64,000 bases of DNA from NCBI GenBank assembly GCA_942486035.1, contig CALNXK010000524.1, forward strand, positions 1 through 64,000, in the 5' to 3' direction. Origin of the DNA: Porites lobata. Lineage: Eukaryota; Cnidaria; Anthozoa; Scleractinia; Poritidae. This document shows positions 36,646 to 48,177 of this stretch, piece after piece (the stretch's first letter is position 1; every line of letters starts with the position of its first letter). The notes under the pieces are model-generated. The model searched no databases. It saw nothing but the letters and a program-made list of their open reading frames with translations, and was not told the DNA's origin. Made by a program: the position numbers and the translations under genes.

Positions 36646-36962
36646 AGAGAGTTTTAGATCCGAGTTTACCGCGATCCTCTAACCGCTGAAGGTCACGTGA
36701 CAAAATGGCGGCCGTAAATTTGCAAGAAGAACTAATGTAAGAATTTACTGCTCTTTGCTGCTAGATAACCCAGTGTTACCGTAAATTTCTTTTATTTTCA
36801 TTGATTGATATTTTTCCTATTTCTAAATGGAAAAATAAACCAGAATCCACTTCTTTAATCCACCGCCAATCTAAATCGAATTATGTTTGAACGTCAAACC
36901 GCAAACGGTTAACCGCAAACCGCGGTTAGAGGTTCGCGGTAAACTCGGATCTAAAAGTCTCT
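36646..36962. mobile_element. Short (317 bp) copy of the TIR element
   Basis: It has the same terminal inverted repeats and AAT flanks as 20,809-21,361 but lacks 236 central bases. The GTCACGTGAC palindrome is now directly next to AAAATGGCGGCCGTAAATTT. The plus-strand ATG and the donor AAT/GTAAGAATT are kept. Confidence 0.65.
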
Positions 36963-37134
36963 AATGTCGCAGTCGTGCGGTGGACGTCGTAGAAATGTAC
37001 CATAAGGTAGGGTTCATGTGCAGAACTGTTGTTTTGCTTTAAAATCTAATTGTTTTTTGGCGTTCTTGTTGACGTTTTCTTCATGGTCTCTCCTGTATAC
37101 TTAGTGTAATTACAGTGGAACTGAGTCGAGTCAA

Positions 37135-39590
37135 TCGTTGTTTTCCTGTCGAAAGGCTAAAAAATTAAAGGTATACGAAGGTGATAAAGGAACCTGAGAA
37201 ATATTTCATGATTTATCGTGCAGAATCTTCACATACCTTGGCTAAGATCCCTCCTTAATTGGGTTGATGATGTAGTTTTCTCCTGTATGCTGTGCCAACC
37301 GTATCTTGCTGTTCGTCGGGCACACATGTGCACTTCGAGTATCCTTGTACTTGCGCATGCTTTAAAAATCGAACAGTCTGTAAGGACCGTAGGCTCGCGC
37401 ATTTTGAAATGTCAGATGTTGTTCCGATTGTAAGGCAAACATCTTCCATTCTTCCAATACCCGGTCGTTATCTAAAATAACAAAAAAGGGTGAATTAGAG
37501 ACCATGTCAGTATACCTTGCTTAAATGCACGTTGGCCTTTACACTCTCCTCCATCTTCTCGTCTTCGGTGTATGTCAACGGTTTCCAATTGTGTGGCACG
37601 TAATCCTGTTCAGAAGGTATTCGTATGCTATGGCTGTCTTTTTCAGTATAATTTAGTACTGATTTGTTTCAGTTCTTCGTATTAGTTCTTCTGTTAAGGA
37701 AGACGTCCGTTATGGGTTTCGCTGTACGTCACTTGTTTTTGTGAACAAAACGCAAAACGTCGACCCTACCCGAATAAAAATACATTTTGCTGAGTCAATT
37801 TGTGTGTCCTGTATCTCCACGAATTTGAGCTGGGAGTAGGAAATAGCAAGATAGGAAATGATTACTCAATAACTTGTAAGGCTGAGTTATTACTTTTGAC
37901 TTCAACTCCAAATTCATTGTCCTTCACGTAGCAGTAAACTCCCGTCATACTTTGTTCGTTTGTTTGTTTGTTTTTGCCAGTTTAAGGCACCGTAAGCTCT
38001 CCCAAAGCAGACCGCTCTCAAGACGAACACTTCAGCCATCAGTGCAAAGCAGATCATGGCTAAATTTCAGTGGTTTGCCCTCAAATGACGCGGGCAGCAA
38101 GGGGTGGCTAGTTCTGGTCAAATTTTAAACATTTTCCCTGCAAAATATAACTTAACTTTCGACGACTACCCACTGGTCTGTCTACCCAGTCGAAATGACG
38201 AAACAAGCAAGCGAGCAAACGAACGAAGGGGGAATCAGCTCTTGCGTGCGCTGTCGTGTGTTACGTTTGATGTATTCACTCTGAAAAACAAGTGATTATT
38301 TGTATCCTAAAAGCCGTCAGTTTTTTAATATCCATTCTGTTTTTCACCTGGTTTATTGACATTTCTCTTTTTAGTTAGATCACAGACGGCTGGTCGTCGA
38401 AGTTTCTGCGAAATACATATTGACATTCCATGAAAAATTCCCCGGATATCTCATCTATCCTTGTCTTCTGGTGCAATATATTATAATGAATTTTGTTCGA
38501 TGAAAGGGAATATTGAGAAAACATTTCAAACATTCTAAATAATCAGGAAAGTGAAGCAAAAGATACCATCGTTTTTCGTAATTTCCAGCGAAAAAAATTG
38601 GAATTTTAAACATTAACTTTCTACACCTTTAGTCCAAGATTTAGAAGTATTGAAATGTTTTCTTTTTAAGCAAGTCTGTGGCGTTTACTGCTTTCGATTC
38701 AGTGGTCGCTTGGAGGTATTTGCCCCTTTCTACCACTAACTGACAATTTCATAGGAGTTACATTTGTTATTCCAAACATAGTTTACAGGCAGTCTTTCTA
38801 AACTCTTCTTTAATCCAGCTTACCTCCAGTTCTTCGGTGTCTTGAGGAGAGGTTATCTACCAGCAGTTTCTAAGCTTCCTCGATTCAGTTATCATATAGA
38901 TATATGTCTGGTCCCCGCTTATAATGGGCATTTTTCATACCGTCCATACATTCTAGAGAACATTCGTCAAACGTTGTCGTATGCAAGGCATTTCTCTTCG
39001 CGGAAAGAATCACATCGCCCAACAGTTTACAATTTGCGTACATGATAAAAGTTAGCTAGTCGTTATTTACTCAATAGGAAGTCATGCATTCACTGAGGCA
39101 TCATTTTTGTATTGTTTGAAGGTAGTATGTGCTAAGACACATCCCGTTTAAGAAGAAGTTTTTTAAGTGAAAGCGCGTTGGCGTTTAAAATTGTGTGCTC
39201 AATTTCATCTTTGTTTTCTTGGTATATTCATATGCAATTTTTTCATTTAATTATCTTCGATTTTTTTAATCAATTTTAATTTTTACTGATCATTGTCCAG
39301 TTTTTGACTGTTTCAAAACAGATAACTCGATTTACAGACACAGAAGGCAATCAAAAAATACGCGCTGTATTCCAAACGAAATAGTTGATGTTTAGCGGCC
39401 CATGAAGATTCTGTGCTTAACCGGCCACGGTCATTTTATGAATATATTCGAGATCTGTCATAACGAGATTGTTTACAAAACCTGTCAAAACTGTTATTTG
39501 GTTCCCTAGCAAAACATTTGATCATATTCAGTTAACACAAAGGGTCGATTATCTATATTGATGAATGTTTTTCTTTATGCCTTCTTGACA
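37135..39590. other. No recognised gene
   Basis: I find no repeat family, RT fragment or convincing exon chain here. There is a short GTTT microsatellite near 37,950-37,972. Open frames on both strands overlap each other at 37,218-37,480, which argues against either being real. Confidence 0.3.
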
Positions 39591-39630
39591 CTGGACTAAT
39601 AATTAAGAATCATAGAGTGAGGCTGAGAAG

Positions 39631-39780
39631 GATGTGAAGAATTAGGAGGCCTCGGCCTTGGTGGGTAACATCCACCGAGGCCTGCATAATTCTTCACATC
39701 GTACGACAGCTGAATTCAATAATTGTCTTATTATTCATTCAAAATATTTCTAAGTTCTAAACATGCTTACCTCCTCGTAG
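39631..39780 (-). mobile_element. Truncated copy of the 44.4-kb element: terminal hairpin and splice-donor block
   Basis: A hairpin at 39,631-39,700 (arms GATGTGAAGAATTAGGAGGC / GCATAATTCTTCACATC) is followed by CTGAATTCAATAATTG, TTATTATTCATTCAAAATAT and ATGCTTACCTCC. In reverse this is the same order as at 44,810-44,972. The rest of the element is missing. The complement of CATGCTTACCTCC is a strong donor, GGAG/GTAAGCATG. Confidence 0.7.
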
Positions 39781-40236
39781 GCTTTCTTCAAAACTTTTGT
39801 TTATTTCTAGGCACAGTATTCGCGGATATAAAAAAAGGTTTTTCTCCTCAAAAAATAAATAACGTCCATCGTGTAATATGCTTTGCGTGTTTTTGTACTT
39901 CTTCGAATCAAAAAGTCAGCTATTTCGTCCTCGAATAGCCGTGAACTCCATTTTTTTAGTTCACTCTTGCCCAAGCAGCCTCGTTTTCAATCAAATATAC
40001 TAACGTTCAGCCTCGTTTCCAATCGAATATACCATCGAATTGACGGTATATTGCCACGTCTTCTAAATATGGTAAGCGCCGGTTGGTTAAGAAGAATTAG
40101 TCGGAGGATTAGAGCCAATTAGAAACTGCGAGATATTTTGAATGAATAATTAACAGTGTTTAGACATAAGAGTTTGGTAAATTAAAACTGCGTTAGAATG
40201 CAGGTATGTTAATCCCGGCTGAACTCTGAATATCAT

Positions 40237-40598
40237 TCAGTTATCATTTTTTATTAAGATAATAAAGACTAAGAAAAGGAAAAATGCCACAGGATCCGGC
40301 ATGTCATCATTAGCCTGAAGAAACAAAAGAACCGGTTAAACCCTTAACTAAAGTAAATTACGAAAATAAGAACTAATTGAACTGAAAAGTCCGTTCTAAT
40401 GTGCAGAGACTACGCAACATTTCGAGAATATGCATAATCTTCTCTGGCCCAAAAAATTACCACCTCAGAGCGAAAGTTTCGCTTTATGGTTTTAGCGACG
40501 TTGCTTTTGTTACTTGTTTACTGAATGAAATAGAAGATTCCATATACACCTGTGGTTGAGCATGACTCGACGCCGCTATCATATTTGGTAGACCATAC
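40237..40598 (-). CDS. Gene D: last two exons of a gene C paralogue (partial)
   Basis: Two minus-strand exons match exons 5 and 6 of gene C: 40514-40598 (85 nt, YGLPNMIAASSHAQPQ..., donor CAA/GTAACA) and 40237-40314 (78 nt, acceptor TTTTGTTTCTTCAG, ending NDN and TGA, membrane segment PVAFFLFLVFIILI identical to gene C). Exon 5 differs at 3 of 85 bases and exon 6 at 2 of 78, while intron and flank carry many more substitutions and indels. This pattern suggests the protein is under constraint. Homology with gene C's locus stops near 41,060, just before the place where exon 4 should be, and I found no upstream exons. It is either a gene with diverged 5' exons or a 3' fragment. Confidence 0.5.
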
Positions 40599-41620
40599 CT
40601 GAAAGATATGTAAAACAGTCGGTTAACTTCCATTCTCGTCATCGATAAAATGAAAGATGAGTAGTGCAAAAACTCATCAGTAGCAGGCAGCCTTTGCTCG
40701 CCCTAAAAATACGCCGAATTGAAGGCTAGTGTCAGCAGAGCTGTGCCCTTAAGTGCAAGTGAAACTATGACTTTTAACTAGACGTTGTTGTGCATAGTGT
40801 AACGTACGTTTGTCACTGTAAACTGGTCGGAATGATCTGGCCTCTTGCAGTGGCAACATTACAACTAATTATGCTTTTTATGATATCTTTGTCAATGTAT
40901 CATTTTCAGCTAGGAAACTGTTCATTTGCTCCGGAAAGCAGGTTATTTGACCACCTACCTTCTCGATTTTTTGTGGAACACGCCTCTCTATTCTGTGATA
41001 ACTTGTGATTACTACTAGTAAGTTAGCTAGGGTGGGTACTATATGGTGGAGATGATAATTTGCAGTTTTGGAGCAAAGAACGAGGAACGAGAGTCCATTT
41101 TCGCGCGGTCAAAACTGTAAATCCCGTTGCTCATTCTTCGAAAACGCATGCTATCCAGGCTAACCCGATTCCATCGTGATCAACTTATTTCAATTGGATA
41201 ATTATGCAAGTGTTACACTTATAGTTCCAGAAGCTACAACAATCAACGAGAAAATACTGATGAGCTTTAAGATTTTAAATATTTTTTTACCATCATGAAG
41301 CCGCGCAAAGAACTTTACTGAGAGATGCTAGGACTCGACCTTGCTGTATAACTGCTTTAAACACATTAGCACTCAAACTCCTTTGGTGTTACCATTCAAA
41401 TAAAACCCCTTTGAGAGAACGTTTGCCCAGTGCTTAGGATATATTTCGCAAAAATAAGTTTGCCGGTGCATATTTTTCTTTTGTCACCGGCTATCATAGA
41501 TCTCGAAGTGACACTGAAATTGTGCCGTTCCTCCTTGCCCCAAACCTCTAATTCAAACACCATTGCTTGAGATTGCTAAACTTTTTATTCATTTTGTCAA
41601 TGTAAACTTGATATGAATAG

Positions 41621-42012
41621 CCTCATAAAAAGAACAAATTAGGTGAGCCTCAGTACTTCTAATAAGCCCCCGGTCTAAAAGTAGTGACAAAAATCCCGTT
41701 AGGAGATAAGATGAATACTGTACCCCACTGATTTCTTAAAATAACTAGCAATTTGTTCTTTGCAGTGGAACGCGAAGTGCATGGTCAACAGGAAACGGTC
41801 ACAGTCAAAGCCACGCTGAGAGACAAGTAAGGCTGATGTAGATCTATTCCAAAACAAAATCTCTGAATTTTTTATTGTATGCTTCAAGAATGTCGGAGCT
41901 AAGAACTCAGCTCTGTTTATAAGCTACAAAGTGATATATACTAATATACACTTTTTTTAAAGCGATTTCAATCGGTTTCTAAATTTGTCTTTTCTTTTCT
42001 AGTTCAGGCTGA
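41621..42012 (+). CDS. Candidate plus-strand exon chain (weak)
   Basis: Three pieces join in phase on the plus strand: 41621-41642 (22 nt, donor TTAG/GTGAGC), 41766-41826 (61 nt, acceptor TTTGTTCTTTGCAG, donor CAA/GTAAGG; frame EREVHGQQETVTVKATLRD) and 42003-42012 (acceptor TTTTCTTTTCTAG, quick TGA stop). The middle exon has strong splice borders and a protein-like frame; the first is weak. No family recognised and no start exon found. Confidence 0.25.
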
Positions 42013-42099
42013 GGGTACATCCCTTCCCACCCCTTGGGTTTTATTTTGCATGAATTTTTTTTGGGACATTTTCCCTTGCAGTTTTATTTTGTTTTTTCC

Positions 42100-42132
42100 C
42101 CAACACCACCCCCCCCCCCTCCCCCTCCCCCC
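42100..42132. repeat. Poly-C/pyrimidine tract
   Basis: A run made almost only of C with a few T (CACCACCCCCCCCCCCTCC...). On the opposite strand it is G-rich and could form a quadruplex. No gene context was seen between 42,140 and 43,300. Confidence 0.8.
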
Positions 42133-43320
42133 TAATCACTTTTCAAGTGGTCCGTCCCTTAATCATCTATTGATCTATTCTCAGTAGAATAAAGGCTTTT
42201 CTCAATTAACTTTTTTTTTTACGCGTTACAATATTTCTGTAAAGGCCCTTGTCAGTTAAAACTGCGATCTATTGAAGCCGAAACTCTTGTTTGTTGTGAC
42301 AGTCTTTTATTATTAAACAATGCTAAAAATATATCCAATATTAACGTTGGTAAATAACTGGGACTTATTTCTTTTCTCATCTCTCCTTTTATTTTTCGTT
42401 TAAGGTGGATGAAGGCATTGATCAACAGGCAGAGAGTTTATTTTTCTTGACGTTGCTGCTGTTTATCTTGCTACGGAACTAAGTCCACACTTATTCCAAG
42501 GAGTTGTTTGCGAATTCAACTGATGTCCTGTGAAATTGAATCGTTCATAGGATATGATTTTTGGGACAATTAGAACAAACTTTTTCCTTCAGCTAACTAA
42601 GTAGCTCCTGTATTTGAGTTTTTGAGTTTTTGTGTTTTAATACTTGAAGGAGATTTTAGTGTAAGAAGATTGTCTAAAGAAGTCGTTTATTGTTTTAGTA
42701 TTATGGTAAGATTTACCAATATATATATTTGTGGAACATTTGTCAGTTAATATATTGGTTACCGTATGTTGATGTGTTTACTTTTGCCATAAGCGATCAA
42801 ATAATAAATCTTCCTCTTGATAGTTAGACCGAAGTAGTTATATGTTCGTCCCATGATTTCTTCCCAGTTAGATGAAGCGCTTAGAATTTTCGCCGATTCT
42901 CATCCAAATAAATATACAAGGCAGCGAGTGTGAACGAGTAGCAACTGGTTTTATTCCTGATTGTTTAGTTGCTTAGTAACGTATCTTTAAGTATTTCGAA
43001 AAGTCGATGAAATTGGCTGCCGTTATTTCCGCAAGAAACACGTAGCCGGTGATTCTTCGCTCGCTCGTACACCCAGCGCACGACCTTGGACTGTCTGACA
43101 ATTAGGCTACGAAACAAAGAAAAAAGTTACCTCGAAAGCGACCTCTTTGTTGCATTTTTTGGACAAATCATACATGAGGATAACCTTACCGGAAAGAAGC
43201 CAAATCTGGTTAACCCATTGCTTCATGAGTGTGTATTGTGATTGGTGTTACAAAAGGTATTGCGGAATAGAAGGGAGAAGTGTGACGTCATGTTACCATG
43301 GTAGCACAATTTTTGGATCA

Positions 43321-43640
43321 AAATAATAGGGAGGTTAAGCAACGACGACGGCGACGGCAACGAGAACGGCAAAAAAGCAGTAGGTTTAGATAGCAAAACA
43401 ATAACTTTGCACGTGCATCACGCTGTTTTGTACATTTCTTAGCCGACGTAGCACGACTACGACGTAAAAAACCAAATTTCACGCGTCCGCTTTATAAACT
43501 AGGTGAGCCAACTCAATTTTGTTGTTGTTGTTGTTGTTTTTGCTTTTTCTTAACTTAAATACGGTCCTTTCGGGTTTTACCCCGGAAAATTTAGCCAACA
43601 TTTGACAAATTAATTGAAAGTAACCAAGATCGATGAAGTC
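43321..43640 (+). repeat. Dispersed repeat of coral type (copy 1)
   Basis: It starts GGGAGGTTAAGCAACGACGA..., continues with AGCAAAACAATAACTTTGCA and TACATTTCTTAGCCGACGTA, and ends around 43,640. The same order, reversed, occurs at about 63,270-63,520, and a 3' part at 36,965-37,130. A TTG microsatellite (43,521-43,538) is inserted in this copy. I recall this repeat from stony coral sequences; its class (SINE or MITE) is not clear to me. Confidence 0.7.
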
Positions 43641-44084
43641 TGAAACAGTTGTAAAAGACGTTTTTCGGTTTGTTGTCATCCAGAAATTCCGCTACCGTGG
43701 CAACGTGACGTAACTACTTCTGCTCTCTATTGCTTTCAGTGAGGCTAATTTTTTTCTCTATGATTCCTGAGCACATCCTCGGTGTAAGAGACTGTAAAAC
43801 TCACAGCTGATGTAATTCAACAGAAAGCAAAGAAGTCAACACAATTAATAGAACCTAGGAAAACAAAAGGTGCGAATGAAACAAAGTGAAGTTCACAGGT
43901 TCTTACATCGACCAGGTAAATCCGATTCCTCCTTAGCTTAGTGCACATAACATTTTGTAAAAAGCTTTTGTAAATCAAATCAGCGTCTGAAAAGAACTGA
44001 GTTTAGTCAAGCATAATGGGCTTAAAACCTTAGATCTATGTTATGTAATGAGCTCTCCATAATTGTAATTAAGTGTACCTTTTA

Positions 44085-44233
44085 GAGTGATTTTACTTAA
44101 CCCGTGAAATAGGTATTACATTTGTAGAATACTACGCACTATTATGCACTAATTCTATTGTCTTCGTTTGTTTATTTGTAGCTATTTTGCACCAGTTGTT
44201 ATTATCTGTTTCACGGTTCAAGTAAAATCACTC
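44085..44233. mobile_element. 149-bp MITE with TA flanks
   Basis: The inverted ends GAGTGATTTTACTT + AACCCGTGAAATA and their complement (GAGTGATTTTACTT + GAACCGTGAAACA) flank about 95 bp. A TA dinucleotide sits on each side, as for Tc1/mariner-type insertion. There is no coding content. Confidence 0.7.
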
Positions 44234-44429
44234 TATTAATAACTATTGTGATGTATATTATGATATTTTAAGTTATTTAGAAATGTTTTCATGTTTTAGA
44301 TTTTTGTTGTAAAAACTTCACCTTTCATACGCCCATAAGTGGTTGGTAAACCGCCAGGAGTGTATTAAAGCTTGTTCAAAACTCATAAGTATTCCATAGA
44401 TGTATGTCCTACTTAGAGTACCGAAGGAT

Positions 44430-44990
44430 TTAATCATCTTTATTATTCATTCAAAATATTTCCCCGATTCTGATTGGCCAAAAGCGTACGCATAATTCAC
44501 CATAACCAGCTACTGATGACCAAATTTGGAAGAATTTGCGTTTAACGAACCGATGACGTCAAAAGTGCAGCCTTCTTGCAGGTTAATACATCGTTAACCG
44601 AGAAGACCTGGGGATGAGGTTGAGTTGTTATGGTTGTGAAAACAAAAATGGCGGACATTTCACTCGTTTCAAGAGTATCATAGTTAAAAACATGGCAAGA
44701 ACAGCAAGAAGGCAACTCGAAGGGCGACATTTGCTATTTGGAGAACATCTGAGGAGCTGAATAACCCTAAACGTGCACTATCGAAGATGAACTTAACATC
44801 GATGGAGGTAAGCATGTTTAAGCTATGCTTTTAAACTAAGAATTATTCTGAATGAATAATAAAACAATTATTGAATTCGGCTTTCGTATCATATGAAGAA
44901 TTCTGGAGATCGAGGAGGGTGTTATCCGTCGAGGCCGGATAACACCCTCCGAGATCTCCATAGTTCTTCATAAGATACCGGTACTCAGCC
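44430..44990 (+). mobile_element. Dispersed element with YY1-like motif, splice donor and terminal hairpin
   Basis: It begins TTATTATTCATTCAAAATAT and CCGATTCTGATTGGCC. It contains a CRE-like GATGACGTCA near 44,552, an AAAAATGGCGGACATTT motif at about 44,645, and a strong donor ATGGAG/GTAAGCATG at 44,806-44,807. It ends with an 81-bp hairpin (44,892-44,972, arms GGAGGGTGTTATCC / GGATAACACCCTCC). The partial copy at 39,631-39,780 shares the donor block and the hairpin position. This may be a non-autonomous element that carries its own first exon. Confidence 0.65.
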
Positions 44991-45220
44991 TCATTCATTA
45001 ATTGTTAAATAATCACCCTTATACCTGGTAAAATTAATCTAACTGAACTGAGTAAGGGGAGGGATTGAATTCAGCCTAAGGGGAACAAACATCCCATGTA
45101 ATTGTATTTGTTTTTGGTTTTTGTTCATCTTCCCTTGGGGCTGCCTATTCATCGTGCGCCCTTGTGTAAAAGCTTTTGGGGTACAACTCCATTTACCTGT
45201 TTACCTCCGTTTTGAAACTT

Positions 45221-45783
45221 AACCCATTCGCCCCTGAACCGCCCGTAACCGCCCGTGCGGATCCACGTCCTTTCTACCCTTTGTGACGTCATCAGTTTTA
45301 ACATTCAAGGACAACTTTCTTCGGTAACTTGTGTAGAGTGAAGAGATCTTTCAAACCATACCAGAATGAGCACAATTCAGTCAAGGACACCGGAGAAAGA
45401 AGCAAAAAACCACTTGACATTGACCTGAAAATCTCCATGGAAATCTTGTTCCATTGCTCACCTACCTTTGCTTTCACCTAATCCTAAGATCCTAAAAGCT
45501 TTCCTAAACACTCTTCCCACCAAAATGAAACCTACTAAATGCCCAGCAAGAGAAAAAAAAATGAGGCAAGAAAAGCGAAAAAAGAAGGAAGGATGCCCGA
45601 ATGCCCGCATGCCCGAACTTCCCAAGCTGATATTTTGCATCTGGATCAGAAGGCCGCCAAGTGTACGAACTGTAAACCGGTTTGTGGTAAGTTTTATCTC
45701 TTTATAGCACGACAGTGACCAGAAAACCACTCGACTAGCTTCAAAACGCGTTTTTCGGCAAAATCTCCAGGAGCGAATGGGTT
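45221..45783. mobile_element. 563-bp element with 16-bp inverted ends
   Basis: The ends are AACCCATTCGCCCCTG and the complement of CAGGAGCGAATGGGTT, one mismatch in 16. Inside are a TGACGTCA element near 45,282 and, on the plus strand, a lysine-rich frame (EKKMRQEKRKKKEG) followed in another frame by KAAKCTNCKPVCGKFYLF, a Cys-rich tail like those at the C-terminus of some DNA transposases. The long minus-strand frame (45,458-45,805) is its shadow. Non-autonomous DNA element; superfamily not settled. Confidence 0.6.
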
Positions 45784-45954
45784 CATTAAAAACCAGTAAA
45801 TGCAAAACGTTTTTTTAATCAGCACCGCTATAGCTTGTTTCGAAGCGCTTAGCGCTTAGCCCCCTCGGATATAAGCTCCCCCTCCCGGTTATAAGCCCTC
45901 CTAAATCACAAAAGAGTCCAGAATCGTCATCATCATCATAAAGTCTCGTCATGC

Positions 45955-46560
45955 CAGTAGGCGCATAAGACCATCACACTTTCTGATCAACACTTTCTAT
46001 CCCGTGCTACCGCTTTGGCTACTTCCCAGCCCTTCCACCTCGCCTTTGTTCGCTCTTCCTCAACAGTCCTTGGTCTTCCTCTCACCCTCCGACCTTTTGG
46101 GGTCCACCCTAATGCAGTAAAACAGTCGTTCACATCCTTTCCCCTGGGTATGTGTTCTGTCCAGTTCCACCTTCTTATCTTTAGCCATTGCCATCTCAAC
46201 CACTATTTTTTTAGCCTGTACTCAGACGTTGTTTTATTTTTCTTTTCGTTCTTTTCGAAAACATCGGCGAGCATTGATCCCCTTGAGCTGGCGGTCAATA
46301 AATCCCACGCAGTTTTTATTTTTTATCACGGGCGCTGGACGGACTTTGAAGAGAAAATAGAGGGTCTTTGAACAGTCGACTATTTTGTTTGTCATTCTCT
46401 GCTGCCGTCTAATCCGAAGTATCCATCTCAGGCACTGGCCCTGGAAACTATTTAGCTTCCGTTCATCGGTCTTAGTGATCTTCCAAGTTTCACATCCATA
46501 TAGCAGGACCGGTCGAACTGAAGTCTTGAATAGGCGTATCTTGTTATCCTTTCTATTCTT
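45955..46560 (-). pseudogene. LINE C-terminal fragment (ETW / GRP type), minus strand
   Basis: Reading the minus strand from about 46,560: NKIRLFKTSVRPVLLYGCETW, then KLNSFQGQCLRWILRIRR (to about 46,400). After an unrelated 170-bp stretch it resumes at 46,200 with WLKIRRWNWTEHIPRGKDV, ALGWTPKGRRVRGRPRT and KGWEVAKAVARDR to about 45,985. This is the standard C-terminus of a non-LTR retrotransposon polyprotein after the RT domain. No RT core is present. Stops lie between the pieces, so it is dead. Confidence 0.85.
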
Positions 46561-46739
46561 CTAGCTACCCTGCCCATTTTACTTCCACCATAGTCAGCAA
46601 CCAATGGTCATCTGTCGTTTGGGGGCTAGAGGTCTATCGGCCTTTAGGCTTCCAGCTTGCTTTGTCCCAAGAGCATCATTTCAGCCCCAGCAGCAACACT
46701 CCCAGTTAGTGTTGTCTCATAATCAACACTTCTGGTTTC

Positions 46740-46915
46740 TGTAACAATTAGTGTTTTTTATGGGGCGGGGTCGTTAGCCCTACCCCCGATCCCCAACCTG
46801 GAGGACCAGGGGATCACTCTACTTTTAGACCTTTTCGGCATGGGTGGCCCTACCAAACTGCCTCACCACGATAAGTTGGTGACCCCATCCGGAGCACAAA
46901 AGTCCATAATGTATA
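46740..46915 (+). repeat. Dispersed retroelement-like fragment
   Basis: A relatively GC-rich stretch (GTCGTTAGCCCTACCCCCGA ... GGCATGGGTGGCCCTACCAA ... CACCACGATAAGTTGGTGAC) resembles 3' regions of non-LTR elements I have seen in invertebrates. It has no usable frame. The assignment is from memory and could be wrong. Confidence 0.3.
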
Positions 46916-48177
46916 CCTAATATACGTGGTTCTAAGACCTTCGTTCGCTTGAGTCACCGAGCACTTGGATGCCATGACGCATTTGTAATAATAGCACTTC
47001 GTTATGTTATGCAGTTTAAAAGGCTGAATCAGTGATTTGCATGAATATGGTAAACAGTAAAGAAGAATTGTTTGAACTATTTTTCACTTTTGCAAAAACA
47101 AAGAACTGACAAGATAAACTATCTAGACATCAGCTATCTTTTTACAGCTCTATTCATATAGCCATACTGTGCACGCGCATCTATTTAAGTGGTGATGGCT
47201 CTGGTTGAAGGGCACAAATCTCAGTTTACTCCGTATTCATGCCCTTTGCGTTTCGCCTCCTACTAGTCAGGTGGCTAAAGGCTCAGATCTATACAGAGTG
47301 GACAAAAGCACCAAACTTTGCATGGTTGTAGCTTAGGGCATGTTAGTCAATATAAGGATCGGTGCCCACAGCTACCTCTTCAGGATTTGCAGCAATTGCT
47401 CGCTGAAGTTCTTCAACAACCTTCCATGATGGGTGCCCTGTGCCGAAAATTGCAATCATTTGTTTTTTTCCATTTTTTTAATGTAAATCACATAAAAAGG
47501 GAAGTAGATGGAAAAAGAAACTGTATTAATACTATTATTATTGAAACCAATGACTAAAACAAGTCAACTTAATGATATAGCAATTATGATGTACCATGGT
47601 GGGTACCCTGTGCTAAAAAATATCAATTCCTTGATTTTTGCCATTATTTTGATGAAAATCACATGAAAGACAAGAAAATAAAAAAAGAAATTGTATTATT
47701 ATTGAAACCAATGACAAAAACAAGTCAGCTAAATGGAAAATCCAAGGAAGATGTTTTCAGACGTGTACTCAGTCCCAAATAACCTTTCAAGATGGCGGCT
47801 TGAAGGTGTCTTTTCATGGACTGTAAGTATCTCCTAGAATAAATTGCCGTTTTTTAGGGGAAATTGTGTACAATTTGAATCACGACAGGTTTAATAGAAG
47901 TTTTCAGCTCTTCTTGGTGATAAATTTGTTATCGAAAGCTACATTTTCGCTTCATATTTTGTCCCGATTATGAATGACTATACTGAGTTTATTAACTTAC
48001 TGGTTAGTTAAAGGTTTCTGAAGCCGAGATAGTTTCTACACACCAGGATGGATATTAACTAGGATCGTTGTTATATTTGCCAAGAATCAACAAAAGAAGG
48101 TTTAACGGTACAAGCATTAATTTATAGAACGCTCCTTGAAAATGTACTAAAAAGGCTGAAGTGCGAAATAGGCATAC

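Larger units (their letters stand above)
29880..36977. repeat. Segmental duplication, copy B (partner 13,525-21,375)
   Basis: This is the second copy of the 7-8 kb duplicated block, about 16 kb downstream in direct orientation and separated from copy A by the tandem array. It contains the intact version of the microexon gene. It differs from A by a 402-bp block at 29,929-30,330, a 178-bp insertion with target duplication at 32,513-32,690, and the shortened TIR element at 36,646-36,962. After 36,977 the sequence continues into a dispersed repeat (through about 37,130) related to the ones at 43.3 and 63.3 kb. Confidence 0.85.

Noticed and set aside
45458..45805. 115-codon minus-strand frame
   Set aside because: It lies inside a 563-bp inverted-repeat element and is the shadow of a lysine-rich stretch on the other strand; no start or domain supports it.
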